A stretch of DNA of 23,900 nucleotides. Origin: CAKUFA01 sp963646285. Lineage in GTDB: Bacteria > Bacillota > Clostridia > Christensenellales > Aristaeellaceae. Numbering within the stretch: position 1 is the first letter of the stretch; each line of letters starts with the position of its first letter. The notes below the pieces were generated by a model, which was not told the DNA's origin, made no database searches, and saw nothing but the letters and a program-made list of their open reading frames with translations. Shown in pieces: positions 7,966 through 15,652 of the stretch. The position numbers were made by a program, and so were the translations under genes. The stretch is from contig CAVIWF010000042.1 in assembly GCA_963646285.1 (NCBI GenBank), forward strand, positions 1 to 23,900, given 5' to 3'.

Positions 7966-8892
7966 TTAATATTTGGCTCCCACTCGTGGATCCAGCACGG
8001 CGTAAAGCAGATCCACCACCAGCATCACCACCATGAACATGGCTGCAATAAAGATGGTAGAACCCATGATCACCGGCACATCCTTGCTTTGGATGGCGGA
8101 AAGAATGCTTTCGCTGAAGCCAGGAAGGCCGAAGACCTGCTCGGTGATCATGGCACCGCCCAGCAAGCCTGCAAAGCTCATGCCCAGCTGGGTAACCACC
8201 GGCATCAGTGCGTTACGAAGTGCATGGCGGAAGATAAGGCGGGCGGGTGGGCATCCTTTGGCACGGGCAGTGCGAATGTAGTCCTGCTCCATAGCCTCCA
8301 GCATGGTGGTGCGGGTCATGCGGGACAGGTAAGCCGCAGAGGGCAGTGCCAGCGTCAGCACCGGCATGATGTACCCTGTCCAGTCCTTAATGCCATTGGA
8401 AGGCAGCCACCCCAGCTGAAGGGAAAAAATCAGGATCATCAACACGCCCAGGAAAAAGCTAGGTACTGAGCCCAGCAGCATGGCCAGCACGGTGGTCACC
8501 CCATCCGCCACAGAGTGCTTTTTCACGGCGGAAAGGATGCCCGACGGAATGCCCACCAAGGCACTAACGGCGCAGGACAGCAGTGCCAGCAGAGCCGTTA
8601 CACCGAATTTAGGCAGCAGCAGGTCGAACACCGGCACAGAGTGCTTGTAACTGTCTCCAAAGTCCCCATCAAGAAAAATGCCCTTCAGATACTTGATAAA
8701 CTTCACCGGCAAAGCGTCGTACCAGCCCAGCTGCTCATTCAGTGCAATAACCTGCTCCTCCTTGGCGTTCATACCCAGAATAATGCGCCCGGGGGAACTG
8801 GGAATAAAGCTGAGGATCACAAAAATAATCGCAATAATCAGAATCAGAGTGGGAATTATCATCAAAATCCGCTTGCCTGCATACTTCAGCAT
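7966..8892 (-). CDS. dppB: Peptide ABC transporter permease, DppB type
   Basis: The 308-residue permease begins with a membrane helix (RILMIIPTLILIIAIIFVIL), followed by the DppB/OppB features: the periplasmic-type segment with LGMNAKEEQVIALNEQLGWYD, SYKHSVPVFDLLLPKFGVTALLAL, the EAA loop EQDYIRTARAKGCPPARLIFRHALRNALMP, and the C-terminal DLLYAVLDPRVG. It is the first gene of the six-gene peptide operon. A near-consensus promoter and a short UTR hairpin lie upstream. The GGGAG ribosome site is somewhat far (about 14 bases) from the ATG. Confidence 0.94.
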   Translation of the reverse strand: MLKYAGKRILMIIPTLILIIAIIFVILSFIPSSPGRIILGMNAKEEQVIALNEQLGWYDALPVKFIKYLKGIFLDGDFGDSYKHSVPVFDLLLPKFGVTALLALLSCAVSALVGIPSGILSAVKKHSVADGVTTVLAMLLGSVPSFFLGVLMILIFSLQLGWLPSNGIKDWTGYIMPVLTLALPSAAYLSRMTRTTMLEAMEQDYIRTARAKGCPPARLIFRHALRNALMPVVTQLGMSFAGLLGGAMITEQVFGLPGFSESILSAIQSKDVPVIMGSTIFIAAMFMVVMLVVDLLYAVLDPRVGAKY

Positions 8893-8917
8893 CCTGTCGC
8901 AATCACTCCCTGCAGAT

Positions 8918-8933
8918 ACGGATTTTCATCCGT
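8918..8933 (-). other. Hairpin in the dpp operon leader
   Basis: In the transcript, ACGGAT-GAAA-ATCCGT forms a six-pair stem closed by a GNRA-type GAAA loop, located in the 5' UTR about 25 bases before dppB and just upstream of its ribosome site. It may stabilise the 5' end or regulate translation; it is too small to be a recognised riboswitch. Confidence 0.5.
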
Positions 8934-8954
8934 GTCCCAAAAATGAATGTTGCT

Positions 8955-8983
8955 ATTGTATCATCATTTTTTCAGCCACTCAA
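8955..8983 (-). promoter_or_regulatory. Promoter of the dpp-oligopeptidase operon
   Basis: On the minus strand TTGAGT (8978-8983), a 17-bp spacer and TACAAT (8955-8960) form a good sigma-A promoter about 60 bp before dppB. It lies immediately beyond the terminator of the UPF0210 gene. Confidence 0.75.
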
Positions 8984-9004
8984 CCAAATTCGCCATTCAG
9001 TACA

Positions 9005-9086
9005 CGAAAAAAACGACACGAAAAAAACAAAAGAAACGCCCAAAGCTGAAGGTCACGCAGGAACAAACGTGACCGCCGCTTTGGGC
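9005..9086 (-). terminator. Intrinsic terminator after the UPF0210 gene
   Basis: GCCCAAAGC (9078-9086 read on the minus strand) pairs with GCTTTGGGC (9038-9046), and an inner GGTCACG/CGTGACC adds a second stem. A T-rich run (GTTTCTTTTGTTTTTTT on the minus strand) follows. It isolates this unit from the dpp operon. Confidence 0.9.
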
Positions 9087-9125
9087 ATGGGTGTTCTTTA
9101 TGGGTTTTATAGGAGCATCTACTGC

Positions 9126-10472
9126 TTAGTTCTTCAGGGAATTCAGAGGTGCAGGGATCCGTCCGCCCCGGGCAATAAAGTCCTCGTTGCCGTAAGGATT
9201 CACCGGCATCACCGGTGCAAAGCCCAGCAAGCCGCCGAACTCCACCACATCGCCTGCCTTTTTGCCGGGGGCAGGAATGACACGGACAGCCGTGGTCTTG
9301 TTATTGATCATGCCAATGGCTGCCTCATCCGCAATGATGCCGGAAATGGTGGCTGCGCTGGTGTCCCCGGGAATGGCGATCATGTCCAAACCTACAGAGC
9401 ACACGCAGGTCATGGCTTCCAGCTTTTCGATGGTCAAGGCGCCGGCAGAGGCTGCCTCAATCATGCCGATATCTTCACTGACAGGAATGAAAGCGCCGGA
9501 CAAGCCGCCTACATGGTTGGATGCCATTACGCCGCCCTTCTTCACCGCATCGTTCAGCAGTGCCAAGGCCGCCGTGGTGCCGGGGGCACCGGCCATTTCC
9601 AAGCCCATCTCCGTCAGGATGTGCGCCACACTGTCTCCACGGGCAGGGGTGGGTGCAAGGGAAAGATCCACAATGCCGAAGGGAATATTCAGCCGCTGGG
9701 ATGCTTCCCGTGCCACCAGCTGGCCTACACGGGTAATCTTAAAGGCGGTGCGCTTAATGGTCTCTGCTACCACATCAAAGGGTTGCCCCTTCACTTGCTC
9801 AAGGGCCGTCTTCACCACGCCGGGGCCGGACACACCCACGTTAATGGCACACTCCGGCTCGCCAACGCCGCAGAAAGCACCAGCCATAAAGGGATTATCT
9901 TCCACCGCATTGGCGAACACCACCAGCTTGGCACAACCCAAGCCATCCTGCTCCGCAGTCATTTCCGCCGTTTTCTTGATGATCTCCCCCATTTCCCGCA
10001 CGGCGTTCATGTTAATGCCTGCACGGGTGGAACCCACGTTGACAGAGGAGCACAGCCGCTCCGTTTCAGCCATGACTTCCGGGATGGAGGCCAGCAGCCG
10101 CTCATCAGCAGCCGTAGCTCCCTTCTGCATCAATGCGGAGTAACCGCCCAGGAAGTTAACCCTCATCTCATGCGCCGCCTTATCCAGCCAGCGGGCAATG
10201 GGACGGGGATCTGCCTGGCAAATCAGGCTCACCGGCGTCACGGAGATCCGCTTATTCACAATAGGGATTCCCAGTTCCATTTCGATGGCCTCGCCGGTCT
10301 TCACCAGATTGCTGGCCACGCGGCAAATCTTATCGTAAACCCTTTGGCCGCACTTTTCCCCATCCCCATCGGAGCAGTCCAGCAGGTTAATGCCCAAGGT
10401 AATGGTGCGGATGTCGAAGTTTTCTTCCTGAATCATCCGCATGGTTTGGAGGATTTCGCCGGTTTCAATCAC
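9126..10472 (-). CDS. UPF0210 (DUF711) family protein, annotated elsewhere as PFL family
   Basis: The 448-residue protein matches the UPF0210/DUF711 family, with the conserved opening EILQTMRMIQEENFDIRTITLGINLLDC, the central GVSGPGVVKTALE stretch, and the C-terminal GGxxPAPL-type end (GGRIPAPLNSLKN). The biochemical role is not established; the name 'PFL family' derives from weak similarity to glycyl-radical enzymes and should not be taken as function. I place the start at the GTG at 10472: GAGGAGGG lies seven bases before it and overlaps the stop codon of the preceding ACT-domain gene. An upstream in-frame ATG would overlap that gene and lacks a ribosome site. This pairing with a UPF0237 ACT protein recurs widely and implies joint action, perhaps with the ACT protein sensing a small ligand. 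Confidence 0.92.
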   Translation of the reverse strand: MIETGEILQTMRMIQEENFDIRTITLGINLLDCSDGDGEKCGQRVYDKICRVASNLVKTGEAIEMELGIPIVNKRISVTPVSLICQADPRPIARWLDKAAHEMRVNFLGGYSALMQKGATAADERLLASIPEVMAETERLCSSVNVGSTRAGINMNAVREMGEIIKKTAEMTAEQDGLGCAKLVVFANAVEDNPFMAGAFCGVGEPECAINVGVSGPGVVKTALEQVKGQPFDVVAETIKRTAFKITRVGQLVAREASQRLNIPFGIVDLSLAPTPARGDSVAHILTEMGLEMAGAPGTTAALALLNDAVKKGGVMASNHVGGLSGAFIPVSEDIGMIEAASAGALTIEKLEAMTCVCSVGLDMIAIPGDTSAATISGIIADEAAIGMINNKTTAVRVIPAPGKKAGDVVEFGGLLGFAPVMPVNPYGNEDFIARGGRIPAPLNSLKN

Positions 10473-10485
10473 GGTGCGTCCCTCC

Positions 10486-10758
10486 TCAAATACGATGCAT
10501 GGCATCGAACAGATCCATGCGCTGCATATGAATAGCCATCTTCAATTCTTCGCCCACAGGCTGCAGTTCCTGATTGATACCTGCAAAGTCCCGCTTGGCA
10601 CCGTCAATATCCACCACCATCATCATGGTGAAATAGCCACTGAGAATGGTTTGGGAAATATCCAGAATATTCACATTCAGCTCGCTAAGCTTGGTAGCCA
10701 CACGGGCAATAATGCCGGTGGTATCAACCCCGGTCACGGAGATCAAAGCCTTGGTCAT
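10486..10758 (-). CDS. ACT domain protein, UPF0237 family
   Basis: This 90-residue protein consists of one ACT domain plus a C-terminal tail. The start MTKALISVTGVDTTGIIARVATKLSELNVNILDISQTIL shows the GxDxxGI ligand-loop pattern of ACT domains, which typically bind amino acids or other small metabolites and often dimerise. AGGAGGAGG precedes the ATG at 10758. Its TGA stop merges with the ribosome site of the UPF0210 gene, so the two are one transcriptional unit with likely translational coupling. A near-perfect promoter lies upstream. The ligand and function are unknown. Confidence 0.93.
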   Translation of the reverse strand: MTKALISVTGVDTTGIIARVATKLSELNVNILDISQTILSGYFTMMMVVDIDGAKRDFAGINQELQPVGEELKMAIHMQRMDLFDAMHRI

Positions 10759-10790
10759 AGCGCATTCCTCCTCCTTGTTGCTCGACTTTC

Positions 10791-10819
10791 ACTATATCTT
10801 TTCCTTCATCCTTTGTCAA
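10791..10819 (-). promoter_or_regulatory. Promoter of the ACT/UPF0210 operon
   Basis: On the minus strand a perfect TTGACA (10814-10819), 17-bp spacer and TATAGT (10791-10796) lie 33 bp before the ACT gene start. This is a strong housekeeping promoter. Confidence 0.88.
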
Positions 10820-10867
10820 GAAAAAGGGAAAATCAGCCATGTACTTTGCATGTTTTCTTCGGCACGC

Positions 10868-10896
10868 TTGCAAATCCCTTCCGCATGCCGTATGAT
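10868..10896 (+). promoter_or_regulatory. Promoter of the pyridoxamine-kinase-like gene
   Basis: TTGCAA (10868-10873), 17-bp spacer and TATGAT (10891-10896) lie 44 bp before the TTG start and are divergent from the ACT/UPF0210 promoter. Confidence 0.75.
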
Positions 10897-10939
10897 AGGA
10901 AAGCGACAAGCAAACGAAACACACGAGGAGGCGGTATCC

Positions 10940-11782
10940 TTGCAGAAGCAGGTGCTGGCCATTCATGATCTTAGCTGCGTGGGCCGGTGCTCCCTGACGG
11001 TAGCACTGCCGGTGCTTTCCGCCTGCGGACTGCACACTTCTGCCCTGCCCACCGCTCTGCTTTCCACCCACACAGGGGAATTCACCGGCTACACCTGCAT
11101 GGATCTGACTCATGAAATGGAGAAGATTACCGCCCACTTTACCACCCTGCCCCTTCATTTTGACGGGCTGTATACCGGCTTTCTGGGCTCCTTTGAGCAA
11201 ATTCAGCTGGTGGGCAACGTGTTGGAAAAATATCATCAGCCGGATACCCTGACCCTTGTTGACCCTGTGATGGCGGATCATGGTCGGCTGTATGCCACCT
11301 ATACCCAGGCCATGGCAGAAGGCATGGGCGCATTGTGCCGCCTGGCGGATGTGATCGTCCCCAACCTGACAGAGGCTTGCATCCTGCTCCATCGACCCTA
11401 TAACCCTGCTCCCGACTGGAAAACCGTTCAAGGCATGATGGAAACACTATGCAGCCGTTTTCACTGCAAGGAGGTCATCATCACCGGTGTGGAGCAGGAT
11501 GGGCTACTGGGTGCTGCCGGTTTCTGTGCCGCCACGGGAGAAACCGCCTTTGCCGGCGGCAAGAAACTGCCCGGCATTTTCTACGGCACCGGAGACGTGC
11601 TGGCCAGTGGTCTCATGGGCGGACTGATGCACGGGTTATCTGTGGAAAAGGCACTCCATGCCGCCGTCCATTTCACCCACGCCGCCATGGAGCACACTTT
11701 GGCAAATGGTCTGCCTCTGCGCTATGGTGTGGCCTTTGAGCAGGCATTGCCATTGCTGATGCATGAAATCGGCGTGGGGTGA
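10940..11782 (+). CDS. Pyridoxamine/pyridoxal kinase-like protein (PfkB fold)
   Basis: The 280-residue protein matches the pyridoxamine kinase group of the ribokinase/PfkB fold, which phosphorylates B6 vitamers in the cytoplasm. Visible are VLAIHDLSCVGRCSLTVALP (5-24), ALPTALLSTHTGEFTGYT (35-52), DPVMADHGRLY (108-118), the nucleotide/anion-hole motif GTGD (216-219) with catalytic Asp219, and a C-terminal helix with HAAMEHT. The start is TTG at 10940, seven bases after GAGGAGGC; no ATG fits, and the reading frame upstream runs through the promoter. It stands alone, divergent from the ACT/UPF0210 pair, under its own promoter. Assignment between pyridoxine, pyridoxamine and hydroxymethylpyrimidine kinase is by overall pattern; B6 is the most likely. 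Confidence 0.9.
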   Translation: MQKQVLAIHDLSCVGRCSLTVALPVLSACGLHTSALPTALLSTHTGEFTGYTCMDLTHEMEKITAHFTTLPLHFDGLYTGFLGSFEQIQLVGNVLEKYHQPDTLTLVDPVMADHGRLYATYTQAMAEGMGALCRLADVIVPNLTEACILLHRPYNPAPDWKTVQGMMETLCSRFHCKEVIITGVEQDGLLGAAGFCAATGETAFAGGKKLPGIFYGTGDVLASGLMGGLMHGLSVEKALHAAVHFTHAAMEHTLANGLPLRYGVAFEQALPLLMHEIGVG

Positions 11783-11865
11783 CAGTTGTGTTTTTCGGTC
11801 TTTCGTTGGGGATTCGTAGGACGGCGAATGGCTGAACAGATGAAATGTGGATATATGGCATGTGA

Positions 11866-11926
11866 TTTCGGACACATTGCAAGATCGCCATAACGGTCAT
11901 AAAAGTGTTTCAGACACATTGCAAGA
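11866..11926. repeat. Direct repeat upstream of the 6S RNA promoter
   Basis: TTTCGGACACATTGCAAGA (11866-11884) and TTTCAGACACATTGCAAGA (11908-11926) agree at 18 of 19 positions. Their starts are 42 bp apart, four helical turns, so both face the same side of DNA. The second copy ends six bases before the -35 box of the 6S promoter, a position suited to an activator or repressor. No known site was recognised. Confidence 0.7.
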
Positions 11927-11932
11927 AGCATC

Positions 11933-11961
11933 TTGACAGTTTTCCCGAAAGTGCATATAAT
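11933..11961 (+). promoter_or_regulatory. Consensus promoter of the 6S RNA gene
   Basis: A perfect TTGACA (11933-11938), 17-bp spacer and perfect TATAAT (11956-11961) form an ideal sigma-A promoter. Transcription should begin near the A at 11968. No coding start follows, in keeping with a structural RNA gene. Confidence 0.92.
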
Positions 11962-11967
11962 ATGAGC

Positions 11968-12198
11968 ATAGCAAGCTCCTGGGGTGTGCGACAGTGTGCC
12001 GCTTTTCCCCACATTTTCTTAAATGGATCCGGCGTCCGGGTGCGGATGTCATGCCCCCGTTGAAAAACGCCAGGGGACGGCAGAACCATCCGGCAGGAAA
12101 CCAGCCTGCTTTTAACAGCGGGTGAAATTGCGGTGTGCATCGGCATTCTGGGGCTAGCAAGCTTACAAGAGGACGGCGAAAGTCGTACCTCTTTTTTT
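11968..12198 (+). ncRNA. ssrS: 6S RNA
   Basis: A transcript of about 230 bases lies between an ideal promoter and an intrinsic terminator and contains no convincing gene. It can fold as the 6S closing stem: GCTCC (11975-11979) with GGGGC (12150-12154), one bulged T, then GGGGTGT (11981-11987) with GCATTCT (12143-12149). The 5' segment CCTGGGGTGTGCG and the 3' segment GGCATTCTGGGG resemble the corresponding E. coli segments CTGAGATGTTCG and GGCATCTCGGAG. An apical arm forms from TGCGGATG (12041-12048) with CATCCGGCA and CCCC-CGTT-GAAA-AACG-CCA-GGGG. 6S RNA mimics an open promoter and binds sigma-A RNA polymerase in stationary phase. I identify it by structure and termini only; a covariance search would settle it. 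The mature 3' end probably lies near 12165. Confidence 0.82.
12168..12198 (+). terminator. Intrinsic terminator of the 6S RNA gene
   Basis: AGAGG-ACGGC (12168-12177), loop GAAA, and GTCGT-A-CCTCT (12182-12192) form a ten-pair stem with one bulged A, followed by seven T residues (12192-12198). Confidence 0.9.
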
Positions 12199-12210
12199 GT
12201 TTATGTGTGC

Positions 12211-12239
12211 TTGTCCAAACAGAAATTTCGTGTTAAGAT
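12211..12239 (+). promoter_or_regulatory. Candidate promoter of the two-component operon
   Basis: TTGTCC (12211-12216), 17-bp spacer and TAAGAT (12234-12239) lie just after the 6S terminator and 45 bp before the response-regulator start. The -35 hexamer recurs inverted as GGACAA at 12257-12262. Confidence 0.55.
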
Positions 12240-12283
12240 ACGCTATAAGAAAATGCGGACAAACGAGCAGGGAGATGAACGCC

Positions 12284-13765
12284 GTGCACATTTTGATTGC
12301 AGATGACATGCCCATGCAGGTGCGCATGCTGGAGAATCACTTGCGTTCCATCCGCCCAAATGACGTGATCTGGACAGCCTGTAATGGCACTGAAGCCTTG
12401 CAGCTTGTGCAGGAAAAGCAGATCGACCTTTTCCTTTCCGACATTCGCATGCCTCAGATGGATGGATTGGCCTTGCTGCGGCAGGTCCGTCGCATTTCTC
12501 CTGGCACACAGGTGGTCTTCATCACCGGTTATGCGCTTTTTGAGTACGCCCGCGAGGCACTACAGCAGGGTGCTGCTGATTTTCTTGTGAAACCGGTGGA
12601 CTTTGATGAATTGGATGCCAAGATTGCACTGCTGGAAAAAGACATGCTGCGGAAAAAAGAAGAAGCATCCCTTCGCCTCCAGCAGGAACGGCAATTTGCC
12701 CTTATCAAATGGAAGAGCGAAGCCTACGCAGAATTAACCGCAGAAGAGAAAGCTATCCTCCACCGTGACTTTCGCAGCGGCTGGATGCTGGAAGCGTACT
12801 TTTCTGCCGATGGCACGCCTCTGTTGGCGTCTTTCTGCAAGGATCTGGATGCCTTTTTAGGCAAGCAGTGCTTCCTTCTGCCGCAAAACCGAAACCAGTT
12901 CCGACATGCCGTTATCATCTTACAGGGCGAAGCAAGCAGACAGGAAGCCTTGCTCCGCTATCTGCAGCAATGGAACAGCCGCCAAAGCATGCGTATGGGA
13001 CTCAGTGCCTGGCAGGAAGACTTGATTGTTACCGGCACATCAGCACAACAGCTATGCCATCAGGCCGCAGACCTGGCCTTTTATGATGGTCAGCGGATTG
13101 TTCAGCAATGTATGCTGCGCATGATCGGTGCACCATTCCTGCCCGCCCCTGATGATTTTTTCCGCATATGCAGCATTTGGGATAACGAGCATCAAGATAC
13201 TATGAAGGGAACGCTTTCCCTCCTGCGCAGGCAGCAGCCGGACGTTGCTCAGCTGCTGGAGCAAACCGTACTCTGCTTTGTTCAGGTAGCGAATCAGGCA
13301 AATATCGATTTTGCTGACTGCCGACAAAATCTTGCTTCCGAACTCCGCAGCGTCCAAAGCTGGGATACTTATCAAACCATTTTTCTGCATTATGCCGATG
13401 ATATGCATCAGAAACTGATTCAACTGGATATCGATCCCGTGCAAAGCTGTGTAAAATACCTTTGGCAGCATTTCCGTGAACCACTTTCCCTAAGCAGCAT
13501 GGCTCAGCGAGCTCATATGTCCCCCAGCTATTTTTCTTCTCTGTTTAAGAAGCAAATGGGCAGCGGTTTTGTTGATTATCTGACGGAAGTTCGTCTAGAA
13601 AGTGCAGCTGATGCTTTGCTGAAGCACCGTGATGCTACCGTAAACGCCATTGCGGAACAATGCGGTTATGCGGATGCAAAATACTTTGTTCGTCAATTTC
13701 AGAAGCGTTACGGGATGACCCCGACGCTGTACCGCCGCAAGCACTCGGAGAAGGAGTCCTCATGA
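12284..13765 (+). CDS. YesN-type response regulator with AraC-family DNA-binding domain
   Basis: The 493-residue protein has an N-terminal receiver domain (1-120): acidic pair Asp7-Asp8, phosphorylation site Asp53 in LFLSDIRMPQMDG, Thr81 and Lys103 in FLVKP. A long linker region of about 260 residues without a recognised fold follows, then an AraC-type double helix-turn-helix at the C-terminus (about 388-488; LSLSSMAQRAHMSPSYFSSLFKKQMG and VNAIAEQCGYADAKYFVRQFQKRYGMTP). Such regulators activate neighbouring sugar-transport genes. I place the start at GTG 12284, with GGGAG at 12270-12274; the ATG at 12275 directly abuts this ribosome site. The stop overlaps the histidine kinase start by four bases (ATGA), so the pair is translationally coupled. 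The likely target is the binding-protein promoter near 15600. Confidence 0.93.
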   Translation: MHILIADDMPMQVRMLENHLRSIRPNDVIWTACNGTEALQLVQEKQIDLFLSDIRMPQMDGLALLRQVRRISPGTQVVFITGYALFEYAREALQQGAADFLVKPVDFDELDAKIALLEKDMLRKKEEASLRLQQERQFALIKWKSEAYAELTAEEKAILHRDFRSGWMLEAYFSADGTPLLASFCKDLDAFLGKQCFLLPQNRNQFRHAVIILQGEASRQEALLRYLQQWNSRQSMRMGLSAWQEDLIVTGTSAQQLCHQAADLAFYDGQRIVQQCMLRMIGAPFLPAPDDFFRICSIWDNEHQDTMKGTLSLLRRQQPDVAQLLEQTVLCFVQVANQANIDFADCRQNLASELRSVQSWDTYQTIFLHYADDMHQKLIQLDIDPVQSCVKYLWQHFREPLSLSSMAQRAHMSPSYFSSLFKKQMGSGFVDYLTEVRLESAADALLKHRDATVNAIAEQCGYADAKYFVRQFQKRYGMTPTLYRRKHSEKESS

Positions 13766-15552
13766 GTCACGTTCGTCAACAGCGTTTTTCTGTCCGCATT
13801 TTTGCAGGTATCCTGTTGGTCAGTGTTTTTGCCGCACTGATGGTCACCGTTTTTGCTTATTTCCGTGAGCGGGACATGTCGCTCCGTTATGCCAGTCAGT
13901 CAGAATCTCAAAGCATCACCTGGGCAAGCTCCGTTCTTGAGAAAACTATTGAACAGACTGAGGATCTTTTCTATACGCTTCAGGCGGACAGTCAGCTCTT
14001 TCAATTGATTCACAATTATGATGCCAGCGTCACAAGTCCTGCCGCCGCAAACCGAGCTTTTCAATCCATTGTGAAGAAGCATCTTGCTGACTCAGACATT
14101 ATTTGTGATGTGCAGCTGTTCCGCTCTGATCTGGTTCTTTCCCTAAACAATGTTTCCATGGCCAACCAGAATAACTATCCGTATGCAGATTTTATTGGTG
14201 TCGCCCAAACTCCCGGAACTTTTTTCTGGCAATCGACTTATGATATTGTAACGGCCTATCAACATACTCAGCTGACTGGGATCCCTTTGAGCAATCAATA
14301 CCTTGTTTCCCTTGTGGGCATGATGAACCCGTATTCACTGGAAAGCAGCCGGCTGGCATACCTGTCCGTCGACGAAGAAAAGCCCGTGCTTGTCATCAGC
14401 ATTCCGGAAAGCTACTTCCAAACGATCCTGCCTGAAAGCAATTACGAAGATACTCAAACCATGCTGGTGGATGAAAGCGGATTTGTCATTGCCTCTACCG
14501 ATGCTTCCTTGTGTTCCTCCACACTGCCGAACAACATTTATCAGGTTCTTCTTCAGGTAGAGGATGGTGACAGAACTGATCAAACCATGGATCATCAACA
14601 TATGCTCGTCTTCTCTGCACAGCTTTCTAACGGTTGGCACTTGGCGTCCCTGGTCAGTTATCGGAGTGTGTGGACATCCATTGCATGGGGGCTTTTTTTG
14701 CCGCTGATCGGCATTTTCCTCGGGTTAATCGCCCTGTGTACGCTGATCAGCAGTTCTATTTCCCATGCGCTTGCCAGACCCATCAGCGAGATGATCAATG
14801 CCATTCGACAAAATGAGCAGGGCAATTTTGACACCCGTGTGTTGGAAACCAAGGATGAATTCAGCACCATGATCATCGCCTACAACCGCATGTCCAAGCG
14901 CATTACAGAGATGATGGAGGAAAACTATCAATCACGATGCCGGGAACAGGAAAACGCCATGATGGCTTTGCGCTATCAGACTAATCCTCACTTCCTTTAC
15001 AATGCGCTGAACATCCTCTACATGAAATCCTTGGATGAAAAAGCCCCAGAGACTGCTCGGCTGGTACAGCTGCTTTCCAACGTCATGCGCTATGTTATTC
15101 GCGACCATCGGGATGCAGTGACAATTAGAGATGAGCTGGAAAACGGACAAAGCTACTTCCAGCTCATGAACGCCGGGTATGATAACAAAATGCAGCTTGA
15201 CATTGTAATGGAAGAAGGAATTCTGAATGGACTTTTGCCAAAGCTCAGCATTCAGCCCCTGTTGGAAAATGCTATTCTCCACGGCATCAGTGGCTATACG
15301 CAGCAAGGCTATATTCGTGTAACAGGTAAGGTTACGGATGGGATGCTGCATATTGCTGTGGAAGACAACGGTGCCGGTCTGTCCCCCACATCCTCCAGCA
15401 ATGAAAAAGATCATAACTCCATCGGCATTGCCAATGTACAAAAGCGACTTCTGTTCCTCTTTGGCGAGAAAAGCTGCTTAACCTTGACTCCTTCTCCCCT
15501 TGGCGGAGCCAAAGCAGAAATGGTTTTACCCTGGCAGTGCGAAAAACCGTGA
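13762..15552 (+). CDS. YesM-type sensor histidine kinase
   Basis: The 596-residue kinase has a first membrane helix (about 12-33), a large extracytoplasmic sensor region of about 270 residues (dCache-like in layout), a second helix (about 307-332), a HAMP linker (about 333-386) and a His-kinase core of the LytS/YesM type: phosphorylated His410 in QTNPHFLYNALN, N-box LLENAILHG (500-508), G1 box EDNGAG (534-539) and G2-like NSIGIANVQKRL (552-563). Start ATG 13762 is preceded by AAGGAG and overlaps the response-regulator stop. It probably senses an extracellular carbohydrate, alone or through the adjacent binding protein, and phosphorylates the partner regulator. The ligand is unknown. Confidence 0.94.
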   Translation: MSHVRQQRFSVRIFAGILLVSVFAALMVTVFAYFRERDMSLRYASQSESQSITWASSVLEKTIEQTEDLFYTLQADSQLFQLIHNYDASVTSPAAANRAFQSIVKKHLADSDIICDVQLFRSDLVLSLNNVSMANQNNYPYADFIGVAQTPGTFFWQSTYDIVTAYQHTQLTGIPLSNQYLVSLVGMMNPYSLESSRLAYLSVDEEKPVLVISIPESYFQTILPESNYEDTQTMLVDESGFVIASTDASLCSSTLPNNIYQVLLQVEDGDRTDQTMDHQHMLVFSAQLSNGWHLASLVSYRSVWTSIAWGLFLPLIGIFLGLIALCTLISSSISHALARPISEMINAIRQNEQGNFDTRVLETKDEFSTMIIAYNRMSKRITEMMEENYQSRCREQENAMMALRYQTNPHFLYNALNILYMKSLDEKAPETARLVQLLSNVMRYVIRDHRDAVTIRDELENGQSYFQLMNAGYDNKMQLDIVMEEGILNGLLPKLSIQPLLENAILHGISGYTQQGYIRVTGKVTDGMLHIAVEDNGAGLSPTSSSNEKDHNSIGIANVQKRLLFLFGEKSCLTLTPSPLGGAKAEMVLPWQCEKP

Positions 15553-15594
15553 TCCAAATCAAAAAATAATCCACCAATCGTAAATTGTTCTCTC

Positions 15595-15624
15595 TTGCCG
15601 CTTAGAAAAAAGCATAGATAATAA
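15595..15624 (+). promoter_or_regulatory. Candidate promoter of the sugar-uptake operon
   Basis: TTGCCG (15595-15600), 18-bp spacer and TAATAA (15619-15624) lie in the 100-bp gap before the binding-protein gene; the match is modest, as expected for an activator-dependent promoter. No clear catabolite-repression (cre) palindrome was seen. Confidence 0.4.
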
Positions 15625-15652
15625 AGGTATCATAAGGAAAGGAGATGTCCCC

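Noticed and set aside
5429..7969. Long plus-strand open frame (over 840 codons) opposite dppA and dppC
   Set aside because: Same reason: a shadow of well-supported minus-strand genes, with Gly/His-rich composition typical of antisense frames.
8943..10535. Plus-strand open frame of about 530 codons opposite the UPF0210 gene
   Set aside because: Starts in the terminator region of the minus-strand operon and has no family features.
11968..12160. Cobalamin-type or other riboswitch upstream of the response regulator
   Set aside because: No B12-box or other aptamer core; the termini and closing stem fit 6S RNA better and the terminator separates it from the next gene.
11968..12160. RNase P RNA, tmRNA or SRP RNA
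   Set aside because: Conserved cores of these RNAs (such as the GAGGAAAGTCC-type start, the CCA-ended tRNA-like end, or the GGAAGGAAGCA-type SRP loop) are absent.
12211..12262. Inverted TTGTCC/GGACAA pair as an operator for the two-component operon
   Set aside because: The arms are only six bases and 40 bp apart, and one is simply the -35 box; likely chance.
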